A stretch of DNA of 33,031 bases from NCBI GenBank assembly GCA_014360845.1, contig JACIWR010000002.1:1-33031 (forward strand). The letters run 5' to 3'. The notes below the pieces were generated by a model that did no database searches, was not told the DNA's origin, and worked only from the letters and a program-made list of their open reading frames with translations. Within the stretch, counting starts at the first letter, position 1. Every line of letters starts with the position of its first letter. Positions 1 to 7,979 of the stretch are shown piece by piece. Made by a program: the position numbers and the translations under genes. Source of the stretch: Anaerolineae bacterium. Its GTDB lineage: Bacteria > Chloroflexota > Anaerolineae > JACIWR01.

Positions 1-63
1 TCAACGAATAAACGAATAGACCGCGATGATGGGCATTCGCTTATTCGTTCCACCATTCGTTGA
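1..63. repeat. imperfect inverted repeat at left window edge
   Basis: Outer arms TCAACGAAT (1-9) and ATTCGTTGA (55-63) are perfect reverse complements, and inner arms AACGAATA (11-18) and TATTCGTT (42-49) also pair. The whole segment can fold into a long interrupted hairpin. No reading frame is evident. It could be the end of a small non-autonomous mobile element or a dispersed palindrome; the window edge prevents checking for flanking duplications. Confidence 0.5.
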
Positions 64-316
64 CAGTATGCTGCCCGATTCAAGTGTCAACCCATTCTGA
101 ACCATCCCGCGACTTATGAACTTTAAGAAGTTGTTTCGGGTATAGAAATCGCCCGGCCGCCCCGAGCTAAAGCCTTCGGCGCGGCTCAGGCCGAGGGCTC
201 AGGGCTGAGCAGCCCAAGCCCGCTGAAGACGGGCTATTGGTGCGCTCGAACGGTCGTTTAGGGCGCTTGCAGCGCCCTTCCACTGTTTAGCCTGGAGCTT
301 CCAGCTCCAGGCTGGA
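64..316. repeat. non-coding hairpin cluster downstream of the epimerase
   Basis: This stretch lies just beyond the stop of the minus-strand epimerase gene and holds no credible gene. Three perfect hairpins are visible: 217-235 (arms AGCCCG/CGGGCT), 260-278 (AGGGCGC/GCGCCCT, 5-nt loop) and 289-313 (AGCCTGGAGC/GCTCCAGGCT, 5-nt loop). Bases 172-195 resemble the 24-bp tandem unit seen at 19189-19275. The 289-313 hairpin directly after the stop codon could stabilise the 3' end of the mRNA. No T-tract follows any stem on the minus strand, so these are not typical intrinsic terminators. Confidence 0.5.
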
Positions 317-1519
317 CTACGAGCCCAAAATGCCAGAGTCCAGAATCGAAAAAGGAGTGTGGTGCACGATCTCCATACACGCCCGTCCGTTGTGATAGGG
401 CGTTTTCCAGATGCTGCCCTTTTCGCCCCGGCATTCGCCCTCAGGGGTGATCTCCTGGTGCCACTCGCCGTATTCCCTGTCCACCTGTCGGGTGAAAACC
501 CATTCCTCGACGTGGGCGAAGGCATCTAGAAAACTTTCGTCGCCGCTTAAAGCGTAGGCATTGAGAAAGCCCACCAGGGCTTCGGCCTGGACCCACCACA
601 CTTTTTGTTTCGCGGTGACCTGGCCGCTCTCGTCGCCCTCGTAAAAGACACCCCCGTCTTCGCGGTCGAGGCCCTTCCTGAGAACTGTCCCGGCCAGCCG
701 CAGGGAGGTCTCATGGATAGCGGGGGCATTGCCGAATCCGCAGACGTCGCCCGCTTCCCTGAGGAGCCAGGACAGTTCTATGTCGTGTCCGTAGGATACG
801 GGAGAGGGCAGAGGCGTCCAATCGGGTTCGAAGAACAGGTGGACACGTCCCCTCCGGGCGTCGGTGATGGTGTGGGTGCACAGGTCTATTAACTCCTCCA
901 GGCGAGTTTTGACTGGCGCCTCCTGAGAAGCCCGGTAAAGGTTGGTGAGGGATTCCAGGAGGTGGATATGGGTGTTCATGGTTTTTCTATCCCCGCTCAC
1001 CCCATAGTCCGGATGCTGGGGTATGGGCTCCCACTCCTCCGAGAAGGATTCCCGGTAGCCTCTCCATTGGTCATCGTGACCGAATTGGTCTATAACATCA
1101 AAGGTCTGCAGGGCGAGTTGAAGGGCTTCCTCGTGAGCAAAGGCCAGGAAGTATTCGCTCAGGCCGTAGATGGCAAAGCTCTGCCCGTAGAGATGCTTTT
1201 GCTTGTTAAGGGGCAGGCCCTCCGCCGAGACCAGGTAGTACCAGCCCAGTCTTACCGGGTCGTAGAAACGCTCCCGGAGGAAGCTAAAGGCGTGGTCCGC
1301 CATCTGGCGGTATGCCGGCTGCGGGTCAACCCTGTAGGCCGCCGAGAAGGCCCAGAGGAATCTGGCGTGCTGCACAAGGCTCTTCGGTTGGGAGGGTAGG
1401 GGGGTGCCCCTCCGGTCGAGAGCGCCGTGGAACCCGCCGTGCCGGGTGTCCGGGCCGTGCTTTATCCAGAAGGCCATGATTTCGTGTAGGTGGTGGAGAT
1501 ATTTGTCCCTGTCTATCAT
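317..1519 (-). CDS. AGE-family epimerase (cellobiose 2-epimerase-like)
   Basis: This 400-residue protein has the length and features of the N-acylglucosamine 2-epimerase / cellobiose 2-epimerase family, cytosolic (alpha/alpha)6-barrel enzymes that invert C2 of the reducing-end sugar. The N-terminus carries the family hallmark FWIKHGPDTRHGGFHG, in which the GGF motif and acidic/basic residues line the active site. The C-terminal part has the KVWWVQAEAL and WKTPYHNGRACME segments typical of the family. The start ATG at 1519 is preceded by GGAG about 6 nt upstream. It is the last gene of the sugar cluster, 177 bp after the kinase gene, with repeats between. Together with the GH130 phosphorylase at 4192-5175 it suggests conversion of mannobiose to mannosyl-glucose. 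N-acylglucosamine or mannose epimerisation are alternatives. Confidence 0.85.
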   Translation of the reverse strand: MIDRDKYLHHLHEIMAFWIKHGPDTRHGGFHGALDRRGTPLPSQPKSLVQHARFLWAFSAAYRVDPQPAYRQMADHAFSFLRERFYDPVRLGWYYLVSAEGLPLNKQKHLYGQSFAIYGLSEYFLAFAHEEALQLALQTFDVIDQFGHDDQWRGYRESFSEEWEPIPQHPDYGVSGDRKTMNTHIHLLESLTNLYRASQEAPVKTRLEELIDLCTHTITDARRGRVHLFFEPDWTPLPSPVSYGHDIELSWLLREAGDVCGFGNAPAIHETSLRLAGTVLRKGLDREDGGVFYEGDESGQVTAKQKVWWVQAEALVGFLNAYALSGDESFLDAFAHVEEWVFTRQVDREYGEWHQEITPEGECRGEKGSIWKTPYHNGRACMEIVHHTPFSILDSGILGS

Positions 1520-1548
1520 TGATTCTCCATCCTGCGATGGGTGAGGTA

Positions 1549-1594
1549 GCTCGGCCCCGCTCCCGCGCTATGGAAAGCGCGGCTACGGAAAAGG
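1549..1594. repeat. 46-bp direct repeat, copy 1
   Basis: Bases 1549-1594 are identical to 1639-1684. Each copy contains an internal hairpin, CCGCGCT-ATGGAA-AGCGCGG. The pair fills most of the gap between the kinase and epimerase genes. Confidence 0.9.
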
Positions 1595-1638
1595 TGCATA
1601 AGGGTAGGCGCGGATTCTGTCCCGCGTCTGAGCAGTAC

Positions 1639-1684
1639 GCTCGGCCCCGCTCCCGCGCTATGGAAAGCGCGGCTACGGAAAAGG
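1639..1684. repeat. 46-bp direct repeat, copy 2
   Basis: This is a perfect copy of 1549-1594, offset by 90 bp, with the same internal CCGCGCT/AGCGCGG hairpin. It lies 13 bp past the stop of the kinase gene on the minus strand and may act as a transcript-end or processing structure, or as a REP-like dispersed element. Confidence 0.9.
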
Positions 1685-1696
1685 AGACGGCGGCGA

Positions 1697-2713
1697 TCAC
1701 GGGATTTGCTCTGATCGCAACTCGTCCGGCAGGCTGGCCCGCAGGTTGGCGTAGATGCCCGCGTTGACCTCCACCCCCAGATTTTCCAGGGCCAGGAGCA
1801 CGGCGCCTACCACCGGCTCGAACTCCGGGAGGACGATAGTGGCCTGGGGAGCGACGCGATGCACCACCTGTGTCACCGTGTCTATCAACAGCGGTCCTTT
1901 GCCTTTGAAAACGCTGCCCCCCAGCACCACTTCCACATCTGCGGCTTCCACTCCTAGCCGCTGGATGATGGCGTTGGCCGTGATGCCCACCTCGGTCCCC
2001 ACCCGCATCAGCAGCTCCTGGGCCACCTGATCCCCGGCATAGGCCGCTTCGAAGACCAGGGGCACCAGGGCCAGCAAGCGGCGCTGATCGAACTGGCCGG
2101 GATAGTAGTCAAGCTGGCTCTGGTAGAGCTGGGAGATCAGCTCCTCCACCGAGGGGAGTCCCAGGGCTGCCAGCACCATCTCCGTCAGCATAGTGGGCTG
2201 ACCTCGCCCGTCCCAGGCGCGGCAGATGAGGCGGATTACCTCCTGGGCGATGTCGCTGCCCCCGCCCCAATCACCCGACAATGCTCCCAGGCCCGGCAGT
2301 TGCACCTCCCGCCCGTCGGGGCCGATGCCGCCAGCGTTGAAGCCGGTGCCGCAGATGACGGCCACCCCCCAACGGCGCTTGAGACCGGCCCGCAGGGCGA
2401 CCATGGTGTCGTTTTTGATGCGCACCCGCCGGGCCAGGTTCATGCCCTCAAGCGCCGGGGTGAGGAGGGCGAAATCCACGGGCAGGTCTGCTCCGGCCAG
2501 GCCGAAGAAGCCAAAATCCACGGGAGGAGACACACTGGCCTGAGTCAAGGCTTCCTCGCAGGCCCGGCGTATCTCGGTCAGGGCTGGCTCCAGCCCGACT
2601 GCCTGGTGATTGCCCGGTCCACCCTGACCAAAGCCCAGGATGTGGCCCTCGTCATCGGCGACCAGGGCGAAGGTCTTGCTTGCGCCAGCGTCCACACCCA
2701 GAACGAGACTCAT
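1697..2713 (-). CDS. BadF/BadG/NagK-type sugar kinase
   Basis: The 338-residue product has the ASKHA-fold signatures of the BadF/BadG/BcrA/BcrD and N-acetylglucosamine kinase-like family. There is a phosphate-1 loop VDAGASKT (residues 7-14), a phosphate-2 region ICGTGFNAGG with the nearby GDWGGGSD, and a late adenosine motif LGGSVFKG. Such cytosolic ATP-dependent kinases phosphorylate glucosamine, N-acetylglucosamine or related hexoses. The frame is open much further upstream, but the ATG at 2713 begins the family's conserved N-terminus, and its first bases overlap the stop codon of the GH4 gene (ATGA overlap), indicating translational coupling. In this cluster it probably phosphorylates a monosaccharide freed by the GH130 or GH4 enzymes. 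The exact substrate cannot be read from the sequence. Confidence 0.85.
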   Translation of the reverse strand: MSLVLGVDAGASKTFALVADDEGHILGFGQGGPGNHQAVGLEPALTEIRRACEEALTQASVSPPVDFGFFGLAGADLPVDFALLTPALEGMNLARRVRIKNDTMVALRAGLKRRWGVAVICGTGFNAGGIGPDGREVQLPGLGALSGDWGGGSDIAQEVIRLICRAWDGRGQPTMLTEMVLAALGLPSVEELISQLYQSQLDYYPGQFDQRRLLALVPLVFEAAYAGDQVAQELLMRVGTEVGITANAIIQRLGVEAADVEVVLGGSVFKGKGPLLIDTVTQVVHRVAPQATIVLPEFEPVVGAVLLALENLGVEVNAGIYANLRASLPDELRSEQIP

Positions 2714-3993
2714 GTGCTCCTCTCGAATTGGGGCAGGTAGGCCCGGTTGGCTTCCCTGATGGCCGTCCACAGTCTGTGGGCCACGGCAAAAGAGGGCACC
2801 AGGGGATGGGTCAGAAGGGCCTGTAGGGCCGCTCGCTCGTCTCCCTCTGCCGCCGCCTGCACCGTCAGCTCCTCGTAGGCTTTGACGGCCTGGACTAAGC
2901 CCCGAATGGAGGGGGGCATGGGGGCCACGGGCAGCGCTTGTGCGCCGCTTCTGTTGATTACCGCAGGCAACTCCACCACACAGTGCGGTGGGAGATCGGG
3001 CAGAGCGCCGTTGTTGCGCGTGTTGACTATGTGCACCTCTCCCGCGTCGTGATGCAGGGCGTTGATGACGGCCACGGCCACGGTGGAGTAGTAAGCTCCA
3101 CCGCGCTTCTCTAGCAACGGGGGCTTGTGCTTCAGGTTGGGATCGGCGTAGAGCTCCAACAGGCGGGCTTCGATCTCCTGCACCTCCTCTCCTCTGGTTT
3201 TCTCCGCCCGGCGCTGCTCGTCCAGCACCTGATCGTGATGGTAGTAATAGCGCAGGTAATAGCTGGGGATCATGCCCAGCGTCTCCAGGAGCTGAGGAGA
3301 GAAGGGGGATTCGCCCGCTCTGGCCTGGGCAATAGCGCCCTCCAGCACCTGAGCGAAGACGTCCTCGCCGTCCAACTGCACGCCGCGAATCCAGCTCAAA
3401 TGGTTCAGACCCACGTAGTCCAGCCGGATGCGCTGGGGTGCCACGCCCAGTTGCCGCGCGATGCCCTGCTGGAACCCGAAAGGTGAGTTGCACAGGCCGA
3501 TGGTGGGCACCTCGCTGTATTTGAGCAGGGCCTCGGTGATAAGGCCCGAAGGGTTGGTGAAATTGATGAGCCGGGCCTCGGGGGCCACCTCGGCTATGTC
3601 GTGAGCGATGTCCAGGAGCACGGGGATGGTGCGCAGAGCTTTGGCAAAGCCGCCGGGCCCGGTGGTCTCTTGGCCCACCACACCGAATTGAAGGGGTATC
3701 TTCTCGTCCCGGATGCGGCAGGCCAACCCTCCCACGCGAATCTGGGTGATGACGTAGTCGGCTCCCGCCAGCGCCTCTTCCCGCCGCGTGGTGAGCTTTA
3801 GCTCGATGTCGGCTCCGGCGGCGCGCAACATGCGCTCGGTCAGCCCGCCCACCACGCGCAACCGCTCCTCGTCGATGTCCATCAGGGCGATGGTGCTCAC
3901 CGGCAACTCATCCCTTTTCTCGATGAAACCTTCGATGAGCTCCGGGGTATAGGTGCTGCCTCCGCCGATGACACAGATTTTCAATTCGCTCAC
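2710..3993 (-). CDS. GH4 family glycosidase (6-phospho-beta-glucosidase-like)
   Basis: The 427-residue product matches glycoside hydrolase family 4, NAD+- and Mn2+-dependent enzymes that cleave glycosides by an oxidation-elimination mechanism. Visible are the N-terminal Rossmann motif CVIGGGSTYTPEL, the NFTNPSG segment (144-150), and the metal-binding Cys168 in GLCNSPFG and His198 in GLNHLSW, both characteristic of the 6-phospho-beta-glucosidase branch. The start chosen is GTG at 3993, which opens directly on the Rossmann strand and has GGAG upstream; the longer open frame upstream lacks family similarity. The gene overlaps the kinase by 4 bp. There is no PTS in the window, so the substrate may be an unphosphorylated or kinase-phosphorylated beta-glycoside; the specificity is uncertain. 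Confidence 0.85.
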   Translation of the reverse strand: MSELKICVIGGGSTYTPELIEGFIEKRDELPVSTIALMDIDEERLRVVGGLTERMLRAAGADIELKLTTRREEALAGADYVITQIRVGGLACRIRDEKIPLQFGVVGQETTGPGGFAKALRTIPVLLDIAHDIAEVAPEARLINFTNPSGLITEALLKYSEVPTIGLCNSPFGFQQGIARQLGVAPQRIRLDYVGLNHLSWIRGVQLDGEDVFAQVLEGAIAQARAGESPFSPQLLETLGMIPSYYLRYYYHHDQVLDEQRRAEKTRGEEVQEIEARLLELYADPNLKHKPPLLEKRGGAYYSTVAVAVINALHHDAGEVHIVNTRNNGALPDLPPHCVVELPAVINRSGAQALPVAPMPPSIRGLVQAVKAYEELTVQAAAEGDERAALQALLTHPLVPSFAVAHRLWTAIREANRAYLPQFERST

Positions 3994-4191
3994 TTCACGT
4001 CTCCGCCAATGCTCAGAGCTTTTTACCGCAGAGACCGCCGAGCACGCCGAAGGCAGGCAGGTGCAAGACCTGTCCCTACTGGCAAAATGCGCAAAAACGA
4101 GTGTGCAGAATACCACACTCGCTGTTATGAGCGCGCTCAGGTCTGCTGCTCTTCGCTGGGGACCCGGCACGAGGTGTCGGATCTGTAACTC
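3994..4191. repeat. intergenic region with dispersed repeat fragments
   Basis: This non-coding gap separates GH130 from GH4. Bases 4024-4054 carry an 'ACCGCAGAGACCGCCGAG' repeat resembling the arms at 19063-19096 and 19286-19317. Bases 4056-4079 match, on the opposite strand and with one difference in 24, part of the palindromic element inside the PEP-utilising gene (32231-32254). An intrinsic-terminator-like hairpin is listed separately. Confidence 0.6.
4093..4121 (-). terminator. intrinsic terminator or attenuator after GH130
   Basis: On the minus strand the arms CGAGTGTG and CACACTCG (4114-4121 and 4098-4105) form a perfect 8-bp stem with an 8-nt loop, followed at once by TTTTT (4097-4093) and a further T-rich stretch. 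It lies 70 bp beyond the GH130 stop and before GH4, so it would reduce or end transcription between them. This is the best intrinsic-terminator candidate in the window. Confidence 0.55.
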
Positions 4192-5175
4192 TCAGAGGGA
4201 GTTTCCCTTGATGAAATCCATCAACTCGTCAAAGTACGCATAGGCCAGACAGGTGACCGTATCCGCCCCGCCGTAGTAAATGGCTATGCGCCCCGTCGGC
4301 GGGTCGCATAAAGCGGCGCAGGGAAAGACCACGTTGGGCACATCGCCGACACATTCGTAGTATTCCCTGGGATTGAGCAGGTAAGGGCGCGTTCTGTGGA
4401 TGACCCGCCAGGGCTGTTCTAAATCCAGGAGCGCCGCGCCGAAGCTGTATACGAACCCGTTACACGAGGTCAGCACCCCGTGGTAAATCAGCAGCCACCC
4501 TTCGGTCGTCTCTATGGGGGTCGGTCCCGCGCCGATCTTGGTGGATTGCCAGCCCCCCACGGGCGACATGACATGCCTGTGGTGTCCCCAGTGAATCATA
4601 TCGGGGCTTTCGCTGTAGAAGATGTCGCCAAAGGGGGTGTGCCCTCTATCGCTGGGCCGGCTGAGCATGGCGAACTTGCCGTTTATCTTGCGCGGGAAAA
4701 GCACCCCGTTTCTGTTATATGGCAGGAAAGCGTTTTCCATCTGATAAAAGGTCTTGAAATCATAGGTGTAACCCACGCCTATGGTCGGGCCGTGGTAACC
4801 GTTACACCAGGTAACGTAGTACCTATCCTCCAGCCAGCACACCCGGGGATCATAGCCGTAGACGAAATGACCGATTTCATCATCGTCACACTGGAACTGA
4901 ATGCGCTGCGGCTCTATCTCCCAGTGGATACCGTCCTGGCTCATTCCGGCGTGGAGCTGCATCACTCGGGCCGTGTTATCGCAGCGGAACACGCCGGCAA
5001 AGCCGTCCTCGAAGGGGACAACAGCGCTGTTGAAGATGCTGTTTGTGTTGGGTACCGCCTCGCGCGTGATGATGGGGTTTCTCTCCGAGCGCCAGACCAC
5101 GTCACGGCATCCGCGAGGCCGCTCTTCCCAGGGGATGTTGGGTAATTCAGGTCCAATGATCTTCGCTGTTGACAT
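4192..5175 (-). CDS. GH130 beta-mannoside phosphorylase (mannosyl-glucose phosphorylase-like)
   Basis: The 327-residue protein belongs to glycoside hydrolase family 130, inverting phosphorolases with a five-bladed beta-propeller. Segments [21 protein letters not shown] (about 33-53), [10 protein letters not shown] (105-114), [12 protein letters not shown] (123-134), [14 protein letters not shown] (172-185) and KIGAGPTPI closely resemble subfamily 1, the 4-O-beta-D-mannosyl-D-glucose phosphorylases. Asp109 of YDPR is the expected general acid, and the Arg and His residues around it bind phosphate in the family. The ATG at 5175 follows AAGGAG, and the frame upstream of it is not family-like. 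It would release alpha-mannose-1-phosphate, and with the AGE epimerase forms a known mannan catabolic pair. Man-beta-1,4-GlcNAc is an alternative substrate. Confidence 0.9.
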   Translation of the reverse strand: MSTAKIIGPELPNIPWEERPRGCRDVVWRSERNPIITREAVPNTNSIFNSAVVPFEDGFAGVFRCDNTARVMQLHAGMSQDGIHWEIEPQRIQFQCDDDEIGHFVYGYDPRVCWLEDRYYVTWCNGYHGPTIGVGYTYDFKTFYQMENAFLPYNRNGVLFPRKINGKFAMLSRPSDRGHTPFGDIFYSESPDMIHWGHHRHVMSPVGGWQSTKIGAGPTPIETTEGWLLIYHGVLTSCNGFVYSFGAALLDLEQPWRVIHRTRPYLLNPREYYECVGDVPNVVFPCAALCDPPTGRIAIYYGGADTVTCLAYAYFDELMDFIKGNSL

Positions 5176-5200
5176 CCTTTCTCCTTGTTTCCTGCCCGGC

Positions 5201-6151
5201 TTATTCCATGTAGCGGCTGCAGGCCACAAAATGGTCGTCTTCCACCTGGACCAGAGGGGGCCTGTGCGTGAGACAGTCTGCGCTTCTCTCCGCCTCTGGA
5301 CATCTGTCGTAGTACACACAGCCGGTGGTTATCTGCGACTGCTTTCCCCTCAGCTCGACCTCCACCTTTTCCCATTTCTTGTCCAGGCGCGGGACCGCGG
5401 CCATGAGCATCCTGGTATAGGGGTGCAGCGGAGTGTTGTATAGCCTATCCGTCGAGCCCATTTCCACCACACAGCCTCGATAGAGGATCACCGCGTGCTC
5501 GCTGATGTAGTAGCCCAGCGAGAGATCGTGCGTGATGAAAAGGATGGACAGGCCCCGGGACTCTTTGAGGTCTGCCAGCAGGTTGAGGACATCAATCCGC
5601 GTGGAGGCGTCGAGCATGCTGATAATCTCGTCGGCCACGAGGAATTGAATGTCCAGCAGCAGCGCGCGGGCGATGAGGAACCGCTGGAGCTGTCCACCAC
5701 TGAGCTGATGGGGGAACTTGTTTAAGACATGAGCGGGGTTCAGGCCGACAGCCTTCAGAGAGTCCTCTAACTTGCCGTTCCACTCCTGGTCCTTCATGCC
5801 GGGGAAGAACTCTTCCCTGACGATCCTGAAGATGCGGTCGGCTTTGAAAATGGGGTTATAAGAGCTAAAAGGGTCCTGGAAAACACCCTGTACCTGTCGG
5901 TAGTAATCTTTCAGCGCCTCTCCTTGCAAGGTGGAAATATCAACACCGTTAAAGCTGATGGTACCCGAAGTTATGGGCGTGAGGCGCAAAATCATCCTGC
6001 CTATAGTGGTTTTTCCGCTTCCACTTTCGCCAATCAGAGAAACAACCTCTCCATCGGGGACCTCGAAACTGACATTACTTACGGCGTGGAGCTCTTTTCC
6101 ACCGAAGGTTCCAACCCTGTATACTTTCGATACTCCGTCCAGCTTAAGCAT
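5201..6151 (-). CDS. Opp/Dpp-type ABC transporter ATPase (OppF-like)
   Basis: The 316-residue protein is the second ATPase of a peptide/oligosaccharide importer. It shows Walker [10 protein letters not shown], the signature LSGGQLQR, Walker [12 protein letters not shown] and the switch ITHDLS, and ends with the oligopeptide-transporter C-terminal domain, including the cysteines of CVYYDRCPE and DCLTHRPP that in relatives bind an Fe-S cluster. Walker B has Ile where Pro is usual (DEI for DEP), as also in its partner gene. The start is ATG at 6151, overlapping the upstream ATPase stop by 8 bp. Context with GH130 and GH4 genes implies that the importer carries beta-linked oligosaccharides, as in the Cbt-type cellobiose systems of Pyrococcus and relatives in Thermotoga. 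Confidence 0.9.
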   Translation of the reverse strand: MLKLDGVSKVYRVGTFGGKELHAVSNVSFEVPDGEVVSLIGESGSGKTTIGRMILRLTPITSGTISFNGVDISTLQGEALKDYYRQVQGVFQDPFSSYNPIFKADRIFRIVREEFFPGMKDQEWNGKLEDSLKAVGLNPAHVLNKFPHQLSGGQLQRFLIARALLLDIQFLVADEIISMLDASTRIDVLNLLADLKESRGLSILFITHDLSLGYYISEHAVILYRGCVVEMGSTDRLYNTPLHPYTRMLMAAVPRLDKKWEKVEVELRGKQSQITTGCVYYDRCPEAERSADCLTHRPPLVQVEDDHFVACSRYME

Positions 6152-7106
6152 TCGATTCGAACTCCTTCCAGCAAGCGACGAAGTGGCCTGGTTCGATCTC
6201 GATGAACGGCGGCACATCGAAGCATTTGTCAAAAGCGACGGGACATCGTTCTCGGAAACGGCACCCCACCGGGGGATTGAGGAGCAGCGGAGGTTTGCCG
6301 GGAATGCCCGCCAGCCGCTGTTTGGAATGCTTGACCCCTACTTTGGGCAAGGAACCGATTAACATTTTCGTATAGGGATGCCGTGGATTGTGGATAATCA
6401 CCTGAGTAGAGGCTTTCTCCGCCAGTTGTCCCGCGTACATTATCATGATGCTGTCGGCTATCTGATAAAGAATCGAGATGTCGTGGGTGATGACCATCAG
6501 GCTTTTCACAAAGCCCCGATCGCGGAACCCGACGAGCATTTCCGCCACGGCCTTCTGCGTCGAAACATCCAGGGCCGAGGTTATCTCGTCGGCGATGAGC
6601 AGGGAGGGGTTTAGCAACGTGGATAGCACCATCACCATTCTCTGCTTCATCCCCCCGGATAGCTCTATGGGGTACATGTTCAACACATCGTGAGACAGTT
6701 CGACCAGGTCCAGTCTCCTCTTCAACTCAGGGAGGGTGGCTTTATAGCTCACTTTCCGCGATTCGAGGATCTCGGCGGTCATCTTTCCGATTTTACGAGT
6801 GGGGTTCATGGCGTTCATCGCGTACTGGGGGATGATGGAGATTTTTTTGAACCTGAACTCATTCATTCTCTCCATATCCCAGATGGGCAATTCTTCGTTG
6901 TCGAGGGTCACCCGGCCCTCGATGAAGCGCATGGGCGGTTTCAAATAGATCAGGCTGTGGCCGAGGGTGGTCTTGCCGCAACCCGATTCGCCGGCCAGAC
7001 CCATAATCTCCCCATCGGCGATGGTGAAGGTAGCGTTCTCCAGGGCCTGCACATCCCCTCTTAGGGTTCGATAATAGACAGTAAGGTTTTCTACTTGTAG
7101 ACTCAC
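6144..7106 (-). CDS. Opp/Dpp-type ABC transporter ATPase (OppD-like)
   Basis: The 320-residue ATPase has Walker A GESGCGKTT, signature LSGGMKQR, Walker B LLIADEITSALD and switch ITHDIS. Its C-terminal oligopeptide-transporter domain includes CRFRERCP and a final Cys (FVACW). The start is taken as GTG at 7106, five nt after the stop of the upstream permease, with GGGAG about 10 nt before it. An ATG at 7145 in the same frame would need a 35-bp overlap with the permease gene and adds residues not typical of the family. It pairs with the ATPase at 5201-6151 to drive import through the two permeases upstream. Confidence 0.88.
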   Translation of the reverse strand: MSLQVENLTVYYRTLRGDVQALENATFTIADGEIMGLAGESGCGKTTLGHSLIYLKPPMRFIEGRVTLDNEELPIWDMERMNEFRFKKISIIPQYAMNAMNPTRKIGKMTAEILESRKVSYKATLPELKRRLDLVELSHDVLNMYPIELSGGMKQRMVMVLSTLLNPSLLIADEITSALDVSTQKAVAEMLVGFRDRGFVKSLMVITHDISILYQIADSIMIMYAGQLAEKASTQVIIHNPRHPYTKMLIGSLPKVGVKHSKQRLAGIPGKPPLLLNPPVGCRFRERCPVAFDKCFDVPPFIEIEPGHFVACWKEFESNA

Positions 7107-7110
7107 GATC

Positions 7111-7977
7111 TCACATCTCCCTGAGTTTGGGGTTGAAAACTTCATCCAGCCCGACGTTCATGACGTAAAGCGCCCCGACAATGGCGGCGATAGCCGCGCC
7201 CGGCGGGATCAGCCACCACCACATCCCCAATTGCAGAGCGGCCCACAGGACGGCGTTGTTCATCATCAGCCCCAGGGACATCCCCCGCGTGGGACCGAGG
7301 CCGATGAAGTCCAGCGTGGCCGCATTGAGAATGGCGCCGCCGAACTGGAGGATAAAGACCAGAAACAGGTAGGACATCATGTTCGGTGCGATCTCCGTGA
7401 ACACAATCCGCAGGGAGCTGCGACCACTCATCCGGGCCAGGTCCACGAATTCCCGCGTGCGCAGGGAGAAGGTCTGGGCGCGGATAGCCCGCGCTGCCCA
7501 CGGCCAGGCCGTCAGCCCGATGAACACGCTCTCGGTGAGGATACCTCGCACCGCCAGGTAAGCAGCGATGATGATGAGGACTGATAACGTGGGGATGATG
7601 AGAACGATGTTCGTGAGCATATTGAGAATCTCATCCACCATCCCGCCTCGATAGCCGGCCAGGAGGCCGATCACCACACCGACCAGGGTACCAATCCCAC
7701 CACCGATCAGCCCCACGATGAAGGTGGACCGCAGGCCATGGGCGAACTGGCTGTAAACATCCTGACCGAAGGTGGTGGTCCCGAACCAGAACTCCGATGA
7801 GGGCGGTTGCGCCGAGGGGCCCGCATAGGTGTTGGGGTCATATTCGGTTAAAAACGGACCGATAATCGCAAAGAGCAAAAAGAAGACAAGGATGCCCAAA
7901 CCGACCCGCAGTTTGCGGTTTCGCAGGGCGAAGTAAAGAAATTCGCTTCGGACCTCTTTAGGCCGTTCTTGCGCCAT
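7111..7977 (-). CDS. ABC transporter permease, DppC/OppC type
   Basis: The 288-residue inner-membrane protein has an N-terminal segment typical of OppC N-domains (ALRNRKLRVGLGILVFFLLFAIIGP), then five further hydrophobic stretches. The coupling-loop region is REFVDLARMSGRSSLRIVFTEIAPN, corresponding to the EAA motif that contacts the ATPase. The ATG at 7977 begins two nt after the stop of the DppB-like gene. It forms the transmembrane pore with that gene's product. Confidence 0.9.
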   Translation of the reverse strand: MAQERPKEVRSEFLYFALRNRKLRVGLGILVFFLLFAIIGPFLTEYDPNTYAGPSAQPPSSEFWFGTTTFGQDVYSQFAHGLRSTFIVGLIGGGIGTLVGVVIGLLAGYRGGMVDEILNMLTNIVLIIPTLSVLIIIAAYLAVRGILTESVFIGLTAWPWAARAIRAQTFSLRTREFVDLARMSGRSSLRIVFTEIAPNMMSYLFLVFILQFGGAILNAATLDFIGLGPTRGMSLGLMMNNAVLWAALQLGMWWWLIPPGAAIAAIVGALYVMNVGLDEVFNPKLREM

Positions 7978-7979
7978 CG

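Noticed and set aside
1549-1684. Two direct repeats considered as attachment sites or a mini-CRISPR
   Set aside because: Only two copies, no integrase or cas genes nearby, and the 44-bp interval holds no cargo.
2714-3493. Upstream extension of the kinase reading frame
   Set aside because: The extension overlaps the GH4 gene, is Arg/Gly/Pro-rich and unlike any kinase; the ATG at 2713 fits the family N-terminus and the ATGA overlap.
5201-7106. Possible defective Walker B motifs in the two import ATPases (DEI in place of DEP)
   Set aside because: The catalytic Asp-Glu pair is intact in both, and the substitution occurs in both partners, so this is a subfamily trait and not inactivation.
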